Assembly: GCF_003063435.1 (NCBI RefSeq) | Contig: NZ_NESL01000001.1 | Coordinates: 868,001-932,000, forward strand | Direction: 5' to 3' | Length of the DNA: 64,000 nucleotides | Origin: Limnohabitans sp. 2KL-1 | Lineage (GTDB): Bacteria; Pseudomonadota; Gammaproteobacteria; Burkholderiales; Burkholderiaceae_C | In this document: in pieces, positions 16,892 through 24,831 of the stretch | Position numbering within the stretch: the stretch's first letter is position 1 | Layout of the letters: the number at the start of each line of letters is the position of its first letter | Position numbers and translations under genes: made by a program | Notes under the pieces: generated by a model | Databases searched by the model: none | The model's input: the letters and a program-made list of their open reading frames with translations, nothing else | What the model was told of the DNA's origin: nothing

Positions 16892-17593
16892 ATGATTCCC
16901 ATCAAAATAGATTCGGCTTGGCAAGGCACCTCGGACTGCCGCAGCTGCGCCATTCGCGACATGGTGCTGTTTGCCGACCTGAATGAGCAGGACTTTGACG
17001 AGATTCACACACCCATTGATGACATGGTTTTTGCCGCAGATGCGGCGCTGTACACCGAAGGTGAAAAGGCCTTGGGCGTGTTCACCTTGCGCAAGGGCAT
17101 GGTCAAACTGGTGCGTGCGACTGCGGACGGTCGTGAGCGCATCGTGCGCGTATTGCGCCCTGGTGATGTGGTGGGTCTGGAGGCATTGGCCAACGCACGC
17201 TATGACAGCGAAGCCGTCGCGCTGGTGGAAGCCCATGTGTGCCGCATTCCACTGACGGTGCTGCACCATCTGTCAGCGAACTCGCCCCGCTTGCACAAAC
17301 GCCTGATGCAAAAGTGGCAGCAGGCATTGAAGGATGCCGACGATTGGCTGGCTGATTTGAATTTCGGCTCAGCGCGCCAGCGCGTGGCGGCTTTGGCGCT
17401 CAAGATGCGCGACCCCGATCGGCCGAACATCACCTCGTTCTTTGCCCGCGATGACATGGGGGCCATGCTCGACATCAAACTGGAAACCGTGAGTCGCGAA
17501 ATCAGCAGCCTGGTGCGTGACGGTGCCTTGAAGCCATGTGACAAGCAAGGGCGTCGGTATGAAATTTCCAATGAAGGGATTTTGCTGCGCTGA
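16892..17593 (+). CDS. Crp/Fnr-family regulator with incomplete FNR cysteine set
   Basis: The 233-residue protein has a cyclic-nucleotide-like sensor domain and a C-terminal HTH whose recognition helix contains ETVSRE. The E-x-x-S-R pattern is the one FNR uses to read TTGAT. FNR's four iron-sulfur cysteines correspond to C16, C19 and C117 here. The third FNR cysteine (six residues after C19) is replaced by V25, so a standard [4Fe-4S] oxygen sensor is unlikely. Perfect FNR-type boxes lie before YeeE copy 1 and the SQR gene on either side, which makes this the obvious local regulator. The ligand is unknown. Confidence 0.88.
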   Translation: MIPIKIDSAWQGTSDCRSCAIRDMVLFADLNEQDFDEIHTPIDDMVFAADAALYTEGEKALGVFTLRKGMVKLVRATADGRERIVRVLRPGDVVGLEALANARYDSEAVALVEAHVCRIPLTVLHHLSANSPRLHKRLMQKWQQALKDADDWLADLNFGSARQRVAALALKMRDPDRPNITSFFARDDMGAMLDIKLETVSREISSLVRDGALKPCDKQGRRYEISNEGILLR

Positions 17594-17828
17594 CCTGGCT
17601 AAGCGTGGCTAGCCTTTTCCGGCGGCATGGCGTCAGGCTTTTCCCAAACCCAAAGGCTTGCTGATCACGCTTTTGCTTGGGCGTGATGGCCGTTTGCAGC
17701 TGGCTGAAAAGGTCAGATGTTTGCCGAAGATGTGCAGGCGATCACGCAGTTGCTGGGCTGATCTTCGGGGCTTTCAGAATTCCAGGTCGTGGCTTGTAGA
17801 AACTCTTGTTGGTGGCTGTGCATGAATG

Positions 17829-18176
17829 TCAGGCCATGAAGTTACGCCAGGTGCCAATGTTGTAAACCTGCTTGTAGCCGTTCTTTTTCAGCAGCAATTT
17901 GGCCATGCCACTGCGTGTGCCGCTGGCACAGGCCAACACCACGGGCGCAGAGGTGGGTATGTCGCCCAAACGCTGGCTCAATACATTCAAGGGAATGTTG
18001 CAGGTGCCGGGCGCATTGCCCGCAGCGAACTCGGCTTCAGAGCGCACATCCACCAAGATGGCCCCTTCGCTTTTCAGGTGAGGCAGCATGGCCATGACGC
18101 GCCGGGCATTCCACCATTTGTAGCCAAACCAAAGTGCCAAGGCCATCATGGGCCAATAGTCCTGAATGAATTTCAT
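17829..18176 (-). CDS. membrane-anchored rhodanese
   Basis: This 115-residue protein has one N-terminal transmembrane helix (residues 8-23) and then a single rhodanese domain: DVRSEAEFAAG near residue 43 and the active-site loop CASGTRS with C83. Rhodaneses carry sulfane sulfur as a cysteine persulfide. With an N-in or N-out anchor the domain could face either side; the sequence does not settle this. It ends about 235 bp from the Crp gene and is divergent from the SQR gene, so it may share the regulated promoter region at 18228-18274. Confidence 0.87.
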   Translation of the reverse strand: MKFIQDYWPMMALALWFGYKWWNARRVMAMLPHLKSEGAILVDVRSEAEFAAGNAPGTCNIPLNVLSQRLGDIPTSAPVVLACASGTRSGMAKLLLKKNGYKQVYNIGTWRNFMA

Positions 18177-18227
18177 GGGTGTTTTTGCGTGAGTTGGTGG
18201 GCGGCATGTTCAAGGGTCTGAATGTGT

Positions 18228-18249
18228 AATATAAGCCATGGTAAATATT
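18228..18249. promoter_or_regulatory. candidate SoxR/ArsR operator (ATAT-N12-ATAT) before sqr
   Basis: AATAT (18228-18232) and ATATT (18245-18249) are inverted around 12 nt with a CCATGG centre. The spacing is identical to the sites at 15081, 33176 and 38465. It lies between the divergent rhodanese and SQR genes. Confidence 0.55.
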
Positions 18250-18260
18250 TGATTGGGCAT

Positions 18261-18274
18261 TTGATCCACATCAA
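18261..18274. promoter_or_regulatory. FNR/Crp-type box (TTGAT-N4-ATCAA) before sqr
   Basis: TTGATCCACATCAA is a perfect FNR palindrome. A start site 41.5 bp downstream would fall near 18309. A CATGAT -10-like hexamer at 18296-18301 is correctly placed for class II activation of the SQR gene. Confidence 0.7.
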
Positions 18275-18325
18275 TTTGATTTTGCGTGCTTGTTTCATGA
18301 TCACCTCCATTCACAGGAGACAGAC

Positions 18326-19603
18326 ATGGCCCACATCGTGATCATTGGCGCAGGCATTGGCGGCATGCCCATGGCATTTGAAATGAAAGAGCAGGCAAGA
18401 CCCGAGGACCGGGTGACGGTGATCAGCGAATCGTCCAGGTTCCATTTCGTGCCTTCGAACCCCTGGGTGGCGGTCGATTGGCGCAAGCGCAAAGACATTG
18501 AAATGGAGATTGAGCCGACGCTCAAGCGCAAAGGCGTTGAATTGATTGCGCAAGCGGCCAAGCGTGTCCACCCAGAGAGCAACCAGGTCGAGTTGCTTGA
18601 TGGCACCCAGGTCGATTACGACTATCTGGTGATTGCCACAGGCCCTAAATTGGCGTTTGATGAAATTCCGGGTCTGGGGCCTGATGGTTTTACCCAATCG
18701 ATTTGCCATGTGTCCCATGCCGAAACGGCCAAGCTCAATTGGGACCGTTTCACGGCCGATCCCGGCCCCATCGTGGTGGGGGCGGTGCAAGGCGCTTCGT
18801 GTTACGGGCCTGCTTACGAGTACGCCATGATCATGGACACCGATCTGCGCCGTCGCAAGATCCGTGACAAAGTGCCCATGACTTATGTGACCTCGGAGCC
18901 TTACATCGGTCATTTGGGTTTGGGCGGTGTGGGCGATTCCAAGGGCTTGCTTGAATCGGCCATGCGTGAGCGCCACATCAAGTGGATTTGCAACGCCAAG
19001 ACCACCAGGATTGAAGAGGGCCAGATGTTCGTGACCGAGCACGATGAGAATGGTCAGCCCAAAAAAGAGCACATCTTGCCGTTCAAGCACGCGATGATGC
19101 TGCCCGCCTTCAAAGGGGTGGATGCGGTGTTTGGCATCGAAGGTCTGACCAACCCGCGGGGTTTCATCACCATCGATGAACACCAGCGCAATGTCAAATT
19201 CACCAACATTTTCAGCGTGGGGGTGTGCGTGGCGATTCCACCTGTGGAGCCCACGCCGATTCCTGTGGGCACGCCCAAGACGGGCTTCATGATCGAGTCC
19301 ATGGTGACCGCTGCCGCCCACAACATTCGTGACATGCTGGACGGTCGTGAGCCGAGTCACAAGGCTACATGGAACACGGTTTGTCTGGCCGATTTTGGCG
19401 ACACGGGCGCAGCCTTTGTGGCGCTGCCACAAATCCCGCCCCGCAATGTGAGCTGGTTTGCCGAAGGCAAATGGGTCCATTACGCCAAAGTGGCTTTCGA
19501 AAAATACTTCATGCGCAAGATGCAAAAAGGCACCTCAGAGCCTTTTTATGAAAAGATGGTCATGGACATGATGGGCATCGTGAAGCTCAAGGACAAAAAG
19601 TGA
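18326..19603 (+). CDS. sqr: sulfide:quinone oxidoreductase family flavoprotein
   Basis: This 425-residue FAD oxidoreductase starts with the Rossmann loop IVIIGAGIGGMP. C127, C159 and C353 fall at nearly the same positions as the three catalytic cysteines of Acidithiobacillus SQR (128, 160, 356). GASCYGPAYEY surrounds C159. The C-terminal half contains the amphipathic region (WVHYAKVAFEKYFM) that in SQR inserts into the membrane. It should oxidise sulfide to polysulfide and reduce quinone. AGGAGA precedes the ATG at 18326. An ArsR-type operator and an FNR box sit upstream. Related flavoproteins without SQR activity exist, so direct assay would be decisive. Confidence 0.85.
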   Translation: MAHIVIIGAGIGGMPMAFEMKEQARPEDRVTVISESSRFHFVPSNPWVAVDWRKRKDIEMEIEPTLKRKGVELIAQAAKRVHPESNQVELLDGTQVDYDYLVIATGPKLAFDEIPGLGPDGFTQSICHVSHAETAKLNWDRFTADPGPIVVGAVQGASCYGPAYEYAMIMDTDLRRRKIRDKVPMTYVTSEPYIGHLGLGGVGDSKGLLESAMRERHIKWICNAKTTRIEEGQMFVTEHDENGQPKKEHILPFKHAMMLPAFKGVDAVFGIEGLTNPRGFITIDEHQRNVKFTNIFSVGVCVAIPPVEPTPIPVGTPKTGFMIESMVTAAAHNIRDMLDGREPSHKATWNTVCLADFGDTGAAFVALPQIPPRNVSWFAEGKWVHYAKVAFEKYFMRKMQKGTSEPFYEKMVMDMMGIVKLKDKK

Positions 19604-19660
19604 GGCGTTCGCCGTGGCGCCTGCAAGGCCACGACGCTTGAACTGAAGGGTTTCAGGCGT

Positions 19661-20284
19661 TCAAACCAAAGGCTTGCGGGCTGTCAAGCCCAGCAGGCCC
19701 GACATGCCCTTGTGGCCCGTGCCTTCGGTGATGTCGGCCTCGTAGGTGCGCAGGTCCAGGATGTCCAGGTGCCCAAAGGCGTCCAGCATCAAGGTCTCGT
19801 CGTACATGTGGGCCAGTTTGCCGGGACCGCCTGTGTTGAAGTCCAGCTGCCTGGGGGTGTAGCCCTGAATGATCAGGGTGCCGCCGGGTTTCAGGCTCGT
19901 GTCCATGCGGTGGAACAACTGGGTTCGCTCGGCGGGTGTCGCAAACTGGAAAAAAATGCCCACGATGTTGTCGTAATGGGCGGCTTGCCAGTCAAACGAC
20001 TGCCAGTCGCTGCAAACCATGTTGACCGTGACCTGGTGCTTGCTGGCCAGGGCTTGTGCCTTGCGCAGCGCGTTGTCTGAAAAATCAAATGCATCCACCT
20101 GCAGGCCTTGTCGGGCCAGCCAGACGCCGTTGCGACCTTCACCATCCGCCAGTGCGAGTGCCGTACCGGGTACCAGGTGCGCCGCTTGCGCTTGCAAATA
20201 GGCGTTGGGGGCTTCGCCAAACACATAGTGTTCGGTGTTAAAGCGCTGGTTCCAGGTGTTTTGCGGGTTGTTGAAAGTGGTCAT
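19661..20284 (-). CDS. class I SAM-dependent methyltransferase (TehB-like)
   Basis: The 207-residue product has a Rossmann SAM-binding core. Motif I is modified to LALADGEGRNGVWLA near residue 43, with motif II VDAFDFSDNAL near residue 63 and KPGGTLIIQGY near residue 132. This pattern resembles TehB and related thiol or metalloid methyltransferases, so methylation of a sulfur species is a reasonable guess but unproven. The upstream in-frame TTG at 20299 is less likely than the ATG at 20284. It is convergent with the SQR gene and divergent from a rhodanese. An operator-like sequence lies in the shared gap. Confidence 0.8.
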   Translation of the reverse strand: MTTFNNPQNTWNQRFNTEHYVFGEAPNAYLQAQAAHLVPGTALALADGEGRNGVWLARQGLQVDAFDFSDNALRKAQALASKHQVTVNMVCSDWQSFDWQAAHYDNIVGIFFQFATPAERTQLFHRMDTSLKPGGTLIIQGYTPRQLDFNTGGPGKLAHMYDETLMLDAFGHLDILDLRTYEADITEGTGHKGMSGLLGLTARKPLV

Positions 20285-20330
20285 GTTGGAGGTCTTCAAA
20301 AGAGTTGGCCAGGAGGCCGTGAATGTGAGT

Positions 20331-20350
20331 ATATTTGCAATGACTTATAA
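20331..20350. promoter_or_regulatory. degenerate operator-like site (ATAT-N12-ATAA)
   Basis: ATAT and ATAA stand 12 nt apart between the methyltransferase and rhodanese genes. It resembles the other ATAT-N12-ATAT sites with one mismatch. An FNR half-site (TTGATTTCAATC) follows at 20418. Confidence 0.35.
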
Positions 20351-20493
20351 ATTGGCGTCATTGACCCCGGTGCCTTGGAACTCCTGCGGACTGTAGTCGT
20401 GAAGATGTCCTGAACCGTTGATTTCAATCGTTGAAGAGTGGAACCATTGTGCGAAGAGCACACCGTTTTTAACCCGTTTTTATAGGCGTTTTC

Positions 20494-20925
20494 ATGTCGT
20501 TTGCTCAATCCATATTTTGGCGTTTTGTTTTCATCGGCGCGTGCGTGCTGGGGGTGCAGGCCTGCTCACCGCAGGTGATGGCAGAGGCGGTCACGCTGGA
20601 GCAGGCCCGTGCCGAGCATGAGGCGGGAAGGGTGTTGATGATTGACATTCGCGAATCCGAAGAGCACGCCACGGGTGTGGCCCAAGGCGTGCGCTTGATG
20701 CCCATGAGTCAGGTGCCCCAGCGCATGGCCGAGATACCCAAGCAAGCCGACCAGCCGGTTTTGCTGATCTGCAATACCCAAAACCGTTCGCGGGCAGTGA
20801 CCGAAGCGCTGCGCGAGCAAGGTTTCACCAACGTCCGTTATGTTGCCGGCGGCATGAGCGAGTGGGCCCGGCGCGGCTGGCCCATGGTCAAGCCACAAAA
20901 TTTGCTCGCTCCTGGCAAGTTTTGA
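20494..20925 (+). CDS. exported rhodanese-domain protein
   Basis: This is a 143-residue single-domain rhodanese with an N-terminal hydrophobic signal (residues 10-22). The active-site loop is CNTQNRS with C93, and the CDC25-like DIRESEEHATG motif is near residue 51. The signal ends VQACS, which resembles a lipobox but has an unusual Gln at -2, so secretion or lipid anchoring are both possible. In the periplasm it could accept sulfane sulfur from SQR or flavocytochrome c products. It precedes the AhpD-like, OsmC and MBL genes by about 180 bp. Confidence 0.85.
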   Translation: MSFAQSIFWRFVFIGACVLGVQACSPQVMAEAVTLEQARAEHEAGRVLMIDIRESEEHATGVAQGVRLMPMSQVPQRMAEIPKQADQPVLLICNTQNRSRAVTEALREQGFTNVRYVAGGMSEWARRGWPMVKPQNLLAPGKF

Positions 20926-21102
20926 ACTGAGGTGCATCACGAGCGGTATCCAGCATCTGTTCAGGTGTTTGTCTTGATCTAAGGCAAGTCAGTGGTCAAT
21001 GCGTACTTATAAACTTTTGCTTATGTATGACCCGTGTGGCCTGTGCGTCACCAGGGTCTGTGCCCCATCCAATTTGTCGCCACAAAACGAAAGGTGAAAT
21101 CC

Positions 21103-21456
21103 ATGAGCACTTTTGATCATCCCGGCTTGATGCAAGACATCAACGAATGCTTGGTGCCGTTTCGCAAAAGCCAGCCCGACGCGATGAAAGGCTTTGGCCA
21201 ATTGGCCCAGGCGGCCATGGCCGAGGGGGCGTTGAGCACCAAACACAAGGAGCTGATGGCCTTGGCCATTGGTGTGACGCAGCGCTGCTCAGGCTGCATT
21301 GGTTTTCATGTCAAAGCCTTGATCAAACTCGGGACCACACGGGCCGAGCTGGATGAAATGCTGGCGGTCTGTGTGTACATGGGCGGCGGGCCGGCCTTGA
21401 TGTATGCCGCAGAGGCCGTCAAGGCCTGGGATGCTTTGCAAGCGCCGCAGGATTGA
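21103..21456 (+). CDS. AhpD-like/carboxymuconolactone decarboxylase-family protein
   Basis: The 117-residue protein is a compact AhpD/CMD-family domain with the redox motif CSGCIGFH near residue 61 (CxxC followed by His three residues on). Such proteins reduce peroxides or thiols as small homo-oligomers. AAAGGTGAAA precedes the ATG at 21103. The next gene, an OsmC protein, begins only 3 bp after the stop, so the pair is translationally linked and probably functions in thiol or persulfide redox housekeeping. Confidence 0.85.
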   Translation: MSTFDHPGLMQDINECLVPFRKSQPDAMKGFGQLAQAAMAEGALSTKHKELMALAIGVTQRCSGCIGFHVKALIKLGTTRAELDEMLAVCVYMGGGPALMYAAEAVKAWDALQAPQD

Positions 21457-21459
21457 GTC

Positions 21460-21909
21460 ATGAGCGAAAAACTGATATCGGTCACGCTGACCCAGCAGCA
21501 CGATTACCGCTTCGACATCCGTTTTGACGACAGCATGCCGTTGCTGACCAGCGACGAGCCTGCGCCTTTGGGCACGGGCTTGGGGCCATCGCCTGTGCAG
21601 TTGTTGTGTGCCGCCGTTGGCAATTGCCTGAGCGATTCGCTGTTGTTTGCTTTGCGCAAATTCAAGCAAGTACCGGAGCCCTTGCGCTGTGAGGTGCAAG
21701 CCCAGGTGGGCCGCAACGCCGATGGTCGCATGCGCGTGCTGGCGATGGTGGCCACGTTGCGCTTGGGCGTGAGTGCCGCCAAGCTCGATCAGATCGAGCG
21801 AGTGCTGGGTCAGTTTGAGGACTTTTGCACTGTGACCCAAAGCGTGGGGCAGGGCATCCCGATCCAGATTCGTGTGCTCGATGCCGATGGCCTCTTGCTC
21901 AAGTCTTGA
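21460..21909 (+). CDS. OsmC-family thiol peroxidase-like protein
   Basis: This is a 149-residue OsmC/Ohr-fold protein. The two family cysteines are present: one in the helix PVQLLCAAVGNCLSDSL near residues 50-56, the other in FCTVTQSVGQGI near residue 124. OsmC proteins reduce organic peroxides and, in several sulfur-oxidising bacteria, occur with AhpD-like partners in sulfane-sulfur loci. It starts 3 bp after the AhpD-like gene and is followed 1 bp later by an MBL-fold protein gene, giving a tight three-gene unit. Confidence 0.86.
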   Translation: MSEKLISVTLTQQHDYRFDIRFDDSMPLLTSDEPAPLGTGLGPSPVQLLCAAVGNCLSDSLLFALRKFKQVPEPLRCEVQAQVGRNADGRMRVLAMVATLRLGVSAAKLDQIERVLGQFEDFCTVTQSVGQGIPIQIRVLDADGLLLKS

Positions 21910-21910
21910 T

Positions 21911-22882
21911 ATGAAAAATTTTTACAAATCCTGCTCAAAGATTTTCCGTGTGTTGGCCTTGAGCCTGATGGGTTTTGCGGCCTTGAAGTCATTTGCTCAG
22001 CCGGTCAGTGAGACGCTCTATGTGCCTCGGGCTGTGCAGGTCACGGGTCCGGTTTATGCCATCGTGGGGCCTTTGGGGCAGCGCAGTCCGGCCAACGCTG
22101 GGCTCAATGCCAATTACGGTTTTGTGGTGTCGACCCATGGGGTGATCCTGATCGACAGTGGTGCCAGTGCCCACAGTGCGGCTTTGCTGGCCCAGGCTGT
22201 CAAGGCCGTGACCTCCAAACCGATACGATGGGTGATGAACACGGGTTCCCAAGACCACCGCTGGTTGGGCAATGGCTACTTTGCAGCACAGGGGGCAGAG
22301 GTCCACGCCTTGGCGGGCACGGTTCAGACTCAGCAGGCTTTTGCATCGCAACAGGTGACAGGTTTGCAGCGCTTTTTGGGAGATCAACTGCAGGGCACAG
22401 TGCCCCGTTATGCCAGCGCTGTGCATCCCGGTCCTGAAAAAACGCTGGAAATCGATGGCGTACATATTCAGTGGATCACGACCAACGCCCACTTCCCGGG
22501 CGACACGATGATCCACTTGCCAGCACACAAGCTCACCTTCGCGGGTGACTTGGTGTACGTGGACCGGATGTTGGGTGTCTTGCCGCAATCGAATGTGCGC
22601 CTGGCACAAGCTGCTTTTGCCAAGCTGCAGGCATTGCAGCCGCAGCATCTGGTGCCCGGCCATGGTCGCGTGACGGACATGGCGCAGGCCAAGCGCGAGA
22701 CGGGGGACTATTACGCGTTCCTGATTGAGAAAGTGGGCAGCGCTGCACGAGACATGGAGCCCATGGGCGAGACTTTGAACAATCTGGCCCAGCCCCCCGC
22801 TTTTTTACATTTGCAGAACTTTGACGAGCTCCACCGTGCCAACATGAGCCGGGTTTTTGTGGATTTCGAGGCCAACCCTTAG
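21911..22882 (+). CDS. exported MBL-fold protein with altered metal motif
   Basis: The 323-residue product has a signal peptide (residues 12-29, ending SFAQ) and an MBL fold of the SoxH/quinoprotein-relay hydrolase group. The canonical HxHxDH is not present: the segment reads NTGSQDHRWLG (residues 110-120), against NSHYHGDHWLG in the paralogue at 40298. Later ligands appear kept: NAHFPGD near residue 200, FAGDLVYVDR near residue 218 and VPGHGR near residue 257. It may bind a single metal or have lost hydrolase activity. It begins 1 bp after the OsmC stop. Confidence 0.82.
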   Translation: MKNFYKSCSKIFRVLALSLMGFAALKSFAQPVSETLYVPRAVQVTGPVYAIVGPLGQRSPANAGLNANYGFVVSTHGVILIDSGASAHSAALLAQAVKAVTSKPIRWVMNTGSQDHRWLGNGYFAAQGAEVHALAGTVQTQQAFASQQVTGLQRFLGDQLQGTVPRYASAVHPGPEKTLEIDGVHIQWITTNAHFPGDTMIHLPAHKLTFAGDLVYVDRMLGVLPQSNVRLAQAAFAKLQALQPQHLVPGHGRVTDMAQAKRETGDYYAFLIEKVGSAARDMEPMGETLNNLAQPPAFLHLQNFDELHRANMSRVFVDFEANP

Positions 22883-22908
22883 AAGCTGCTGGTCTTCTGG
22901 GTGAAAGA

Positions 22909-23154
22909 TCAGGCGAATTTGGTCAGCATTTCTGCCACATGCTCCGGTGACTGATCGCCTTGCTCGATCATGCAGCCGACCATGGAGAAAAAGGATTTGT
23001 CCAGTGCTTTGCGTGCAGCGGCCATTTGCTGGGCAATTTTTTCGCAATCAGCATCGGCTTCGATCAGTTTTTGCAAACCACGCAGCTGGCCCTCAATCCG
23101 GGCCAGGCGGGCACACAGGTTTTTCTTTTTCTCGGCGTTCACGATGCGGCTCAT
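22909..23154 (-). CDS. CsoR/FrmR/CstR-family regulator with Cys-Cys sensor pair
   Basis: This is an 81-residue all-helical DUF156 protein, whose relatives are tetrameric DNA-binding sensors of copper, formaldehyde or persulfide. IEGQLRGLQKLIE near residue 20 is the family signature. C37 is the conserved first cysteine. The second sensor position, normally histidine in CsoR and FrmR, is C61 (VGCMIEQ). A two-cysteine site suits persulfide sensing as in CstR, though CstR spaces its cysteines differently. AGGAG stands 6 nt before the ATG at 23154. A GGGTATA-type inverted repeat at 31049 is a plausible target. Confidence 0.83.
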   Translation of the reverse strand: MSRIVNAEKKKNLCARLARIEGQLRGLQKLIEADADCEKIAQQMAAARKALDKSFFSMVGCMIEQGDQSPEHVAEMLTKFA

Positions 23155-23274
23155 GCAGGTCTCCTGAAGGCCCTCGGCAACAATGAGGACCGTTTCAAAG
23201 GCCATGATAGCTTTTTGTGATTTTGTCCGTTTTGTGGCGGGAAAGATGCGGGCGCGGAGCCCTCGCAGAGGGGA

Positions 23275-23610
23275 TCAGCTGGGCGTGAACACGGCGCGGT
23301 CGCTGGAGGTTTGTGCGTACTGGCGGGCGATGTTGCTGCACACCAAATCGCACAGTGCATAAATAGAGGGGTCGCTTACGCGGTAGAACACACTGACGCC
23401 GCGGCTTTCGCGTTCCACCATGCCATGCTGCGCCAAGTAAGAAAGGTGCCGCGAGACGTTGGCTGCCGAATAGCCACTTAGCTGGGCCAAATCGCCCACA
23501 TTGCGCTCATGTTCGCGCAGCAAATTCAGAATTTTCAGGCGCGTAGGCTCAGACAACGCCTGGAAATAGGCGGCGATCTGGTCCAAGGCTTTGTCTGGCA
23601 GGTCTTTCAT
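23275..23610 (-). CDS. ArsR-family repressor, YgaV/BigR-like
   Basis: This is a 111-residue winged-helix ArsR protein distinct from the two SoxR-type copies. FQALSEPTRLKILNLL is near residue 17, with recognition helix YSAANVSRHLSYL near residue 48. Two C-terminal cysteines lie in ALCDLVC near residue 88, but the N-terminal sensing cysteine of SqrR/BigR is absent. The ATG at 23610 has GGAG 6 nt upstream. It is divergent from the adaptor-RND operon and very likely represses it through the inverted repeat at 23667-23690. In E. coli the related YgaV controls the rhodanese YgaP and responds to sulfide. Confidence 0.86.
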   Translation of the reverse strand: MKDLPDKALDQIAAYFQALSEPTRLKILNLLREHERNVGDLAQLSGYSAANVSRHLSYLAQHGMVERESRGVSVFYRVSDPSIYALCDLVCSNIARQYAQTSSDRAVFTPS

Positions 23611-23666
23611 GGTCAACTCCATTAGACAGGGATTTTTGCCATGGAAGAGCACCAGGCTTGAAATGA

Positions 23667-23690
23667 TTGTATCATTGCGTGATAATGCAA
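23667..23690. promoter_or_regulatory. inverted repeat between ArsR and RND operon
   Basis: TTGTATCA (23667-23674) and TGATAATGCAA (23680-23690) are imperfect inverted arms, with TATCA/TGATA perfect around TTGCG. It sits 57 bp from the ArsR ATG and 70 bp from the adaptor ATG, so one bound repressor could control both directions. Confidence 0.5.
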
Positions 23691-23759
23691 ATAAGCAATT
23701 GTGCAAATTTGAAATTTAGACAGCCATTGGCCAACCAACGGTTTGCCGGAGATATTTCG

Positions 23760-24821
23760 ATGAAAAGACGCTTAATTCTGGGCTCGGCCTTCACCCTTGC
23801 TGCGTTGCAGATGGTGCCACTGTGGGCCACCACCGACACCCCCAAAATCGTGGCAGTCACGACCAACACGGCCGGTGCCACAGAGGTCAGCCTAGACGCC
23901 GTGGTCGAAGCAGTCCGCCAAGCCACTTTGTCCACCCAGGTGGCGGGCACCATCGTGGGCCTGAATGTCAAAGCCGGTGACCGCGTGCGCGCCGGGCAAG
24001 AGTTGCTGCGCATCGACGCCAGTGCCGCCCAGCAGCAGGTGGCGGGCAGCAGCGCCCAACTCGAAGCTGCGCAAGCCAACCTGAACGTGGCCAGCAAAGA
24101 GCTGGATCGTCAAAAGCAACTCTTCCAAAAGCAATACATCAGCCAAGGTGCGCTCGACCGTGCCCAAGCCCAGTGGGAAGCAGCTCGTGCCCAGGTGCAA
24201 GCCCAGCAGGCCCAGACCCGCGCGGCGCAAACACAAACCGGGTTTTTCAGCGTGCGTGCCCCGTTTAACGGGGTGGTGTCTGATGTGGCCGTGACCTTGG
24301 GTGACATGGCCATGCCCGGCCGCCCCATGCTGACCATGCATGACCCGTCGGCTTTGCGTGTGAGCGCGTCTGTGCCGCAATCGATGCTGGAGGGCGTGCG
24401 CAACCAGTTGACGGTGGTGCGTTATGAGATTTCTGGCCACAGTGCCCAGCCAGCGGCTGCAGGCGCGGCTCAGCTGCTGCCTTCCGTGGACCCAGTGACG
24501 CACACTGCGCAACTGCGGATGAACCTGCCCGCTGGCACCGAGGGCCTGGTGCCCGGCATGTTTGCCCGCGTGTGGCTGCCTGGCGTCAAAACAGCCAGCA
24601 CAGCAATGAACGCAAAAGTCACACCGGTATTTTTGCCCCTGTCGGCGATTGTGCGTCGCGCTGAAATGACTGGGGTGTATGTCATGGACGCACAAGGCAA
24701 GCCCCGCTTGCGTCAGGTGCGCTTGGGCCGTGTGAATGGCCAGAATGTGGAAATTTTGTCGGGCGTGAGCACGGGTGAAAAAATCGTGACCGATCCCGCC
24801 ACGGTCACCACCAAACCTTGA
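23760..24821 (+). CDS. RND efflux periplasmic adaptor (membrane fusion protein)
   Basis: This 353-residue adaptor of the AcrA/HlyD family has a signal peptide ending near LWA. The split lipoyl domain is visible as VAGTIVGLNVKAGDRVRAGQ near residue 60 and FFSVRAPFNGVVSDVAV near residue 163. An Ala/Gln-rich coiled-coil hairpin lies between them (residues 85-155). Beta-barrel and membrane-proximal domains follow. It would bridge the RND pump encoded 10 bp downstream to the TolC-type channel three genes on. CCGGAG precedes the ATG at 23760. The promoter is shared with the divergent ArsR gene. Confidence 0.92.
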   Translation: MKRRLILGSAFTLAALQMVPLWATTDTPKIVAVTTNTAGATEVSLDAVVEAVRQATLSTQVAGTIVGLNVKAGDRVRAGQELLRIDASAAQQQVAGSSAQLEAAQANLNVASKELDRQKQLFQKQYISQGALDRAQAQWEAARAQVQAQQAQTRAAQTQTGFFSVRAPFNGVVSDVAVTLGDMAMPGRPMLTMHDPSALRVSASVPQSMLEGVRNQLTVVRYEISGHSAQPAAAGAAQLLPSVDPVTHTAQLRMNLPAGTEGLVPGMFARVWLPGVKTASTAMNAKVTPVFLPLSAIVRRAEMTGVYVMDAQGKPRLRQVRLGRVNGQNVEILSGVSTGEKIVTDPATVTTKP

Positions 24822-24831
24822 AAGCAGCCCC

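Noticed and set aside
17594..17828. Inverted ATCACGC/GCGTGAT pair after the Crp gene
   Set aside because: There is no T-run or conserved context, the loop is irregular, and I see no gene in this 235-bp gap; not enough to call a terminator or operator.
19613..19633. CGTGGC/GCCACG hairpin between sqr and the methyltransferase
   Set aside because: Short stem without a T-run; it could be chance in GC-rich DNA.
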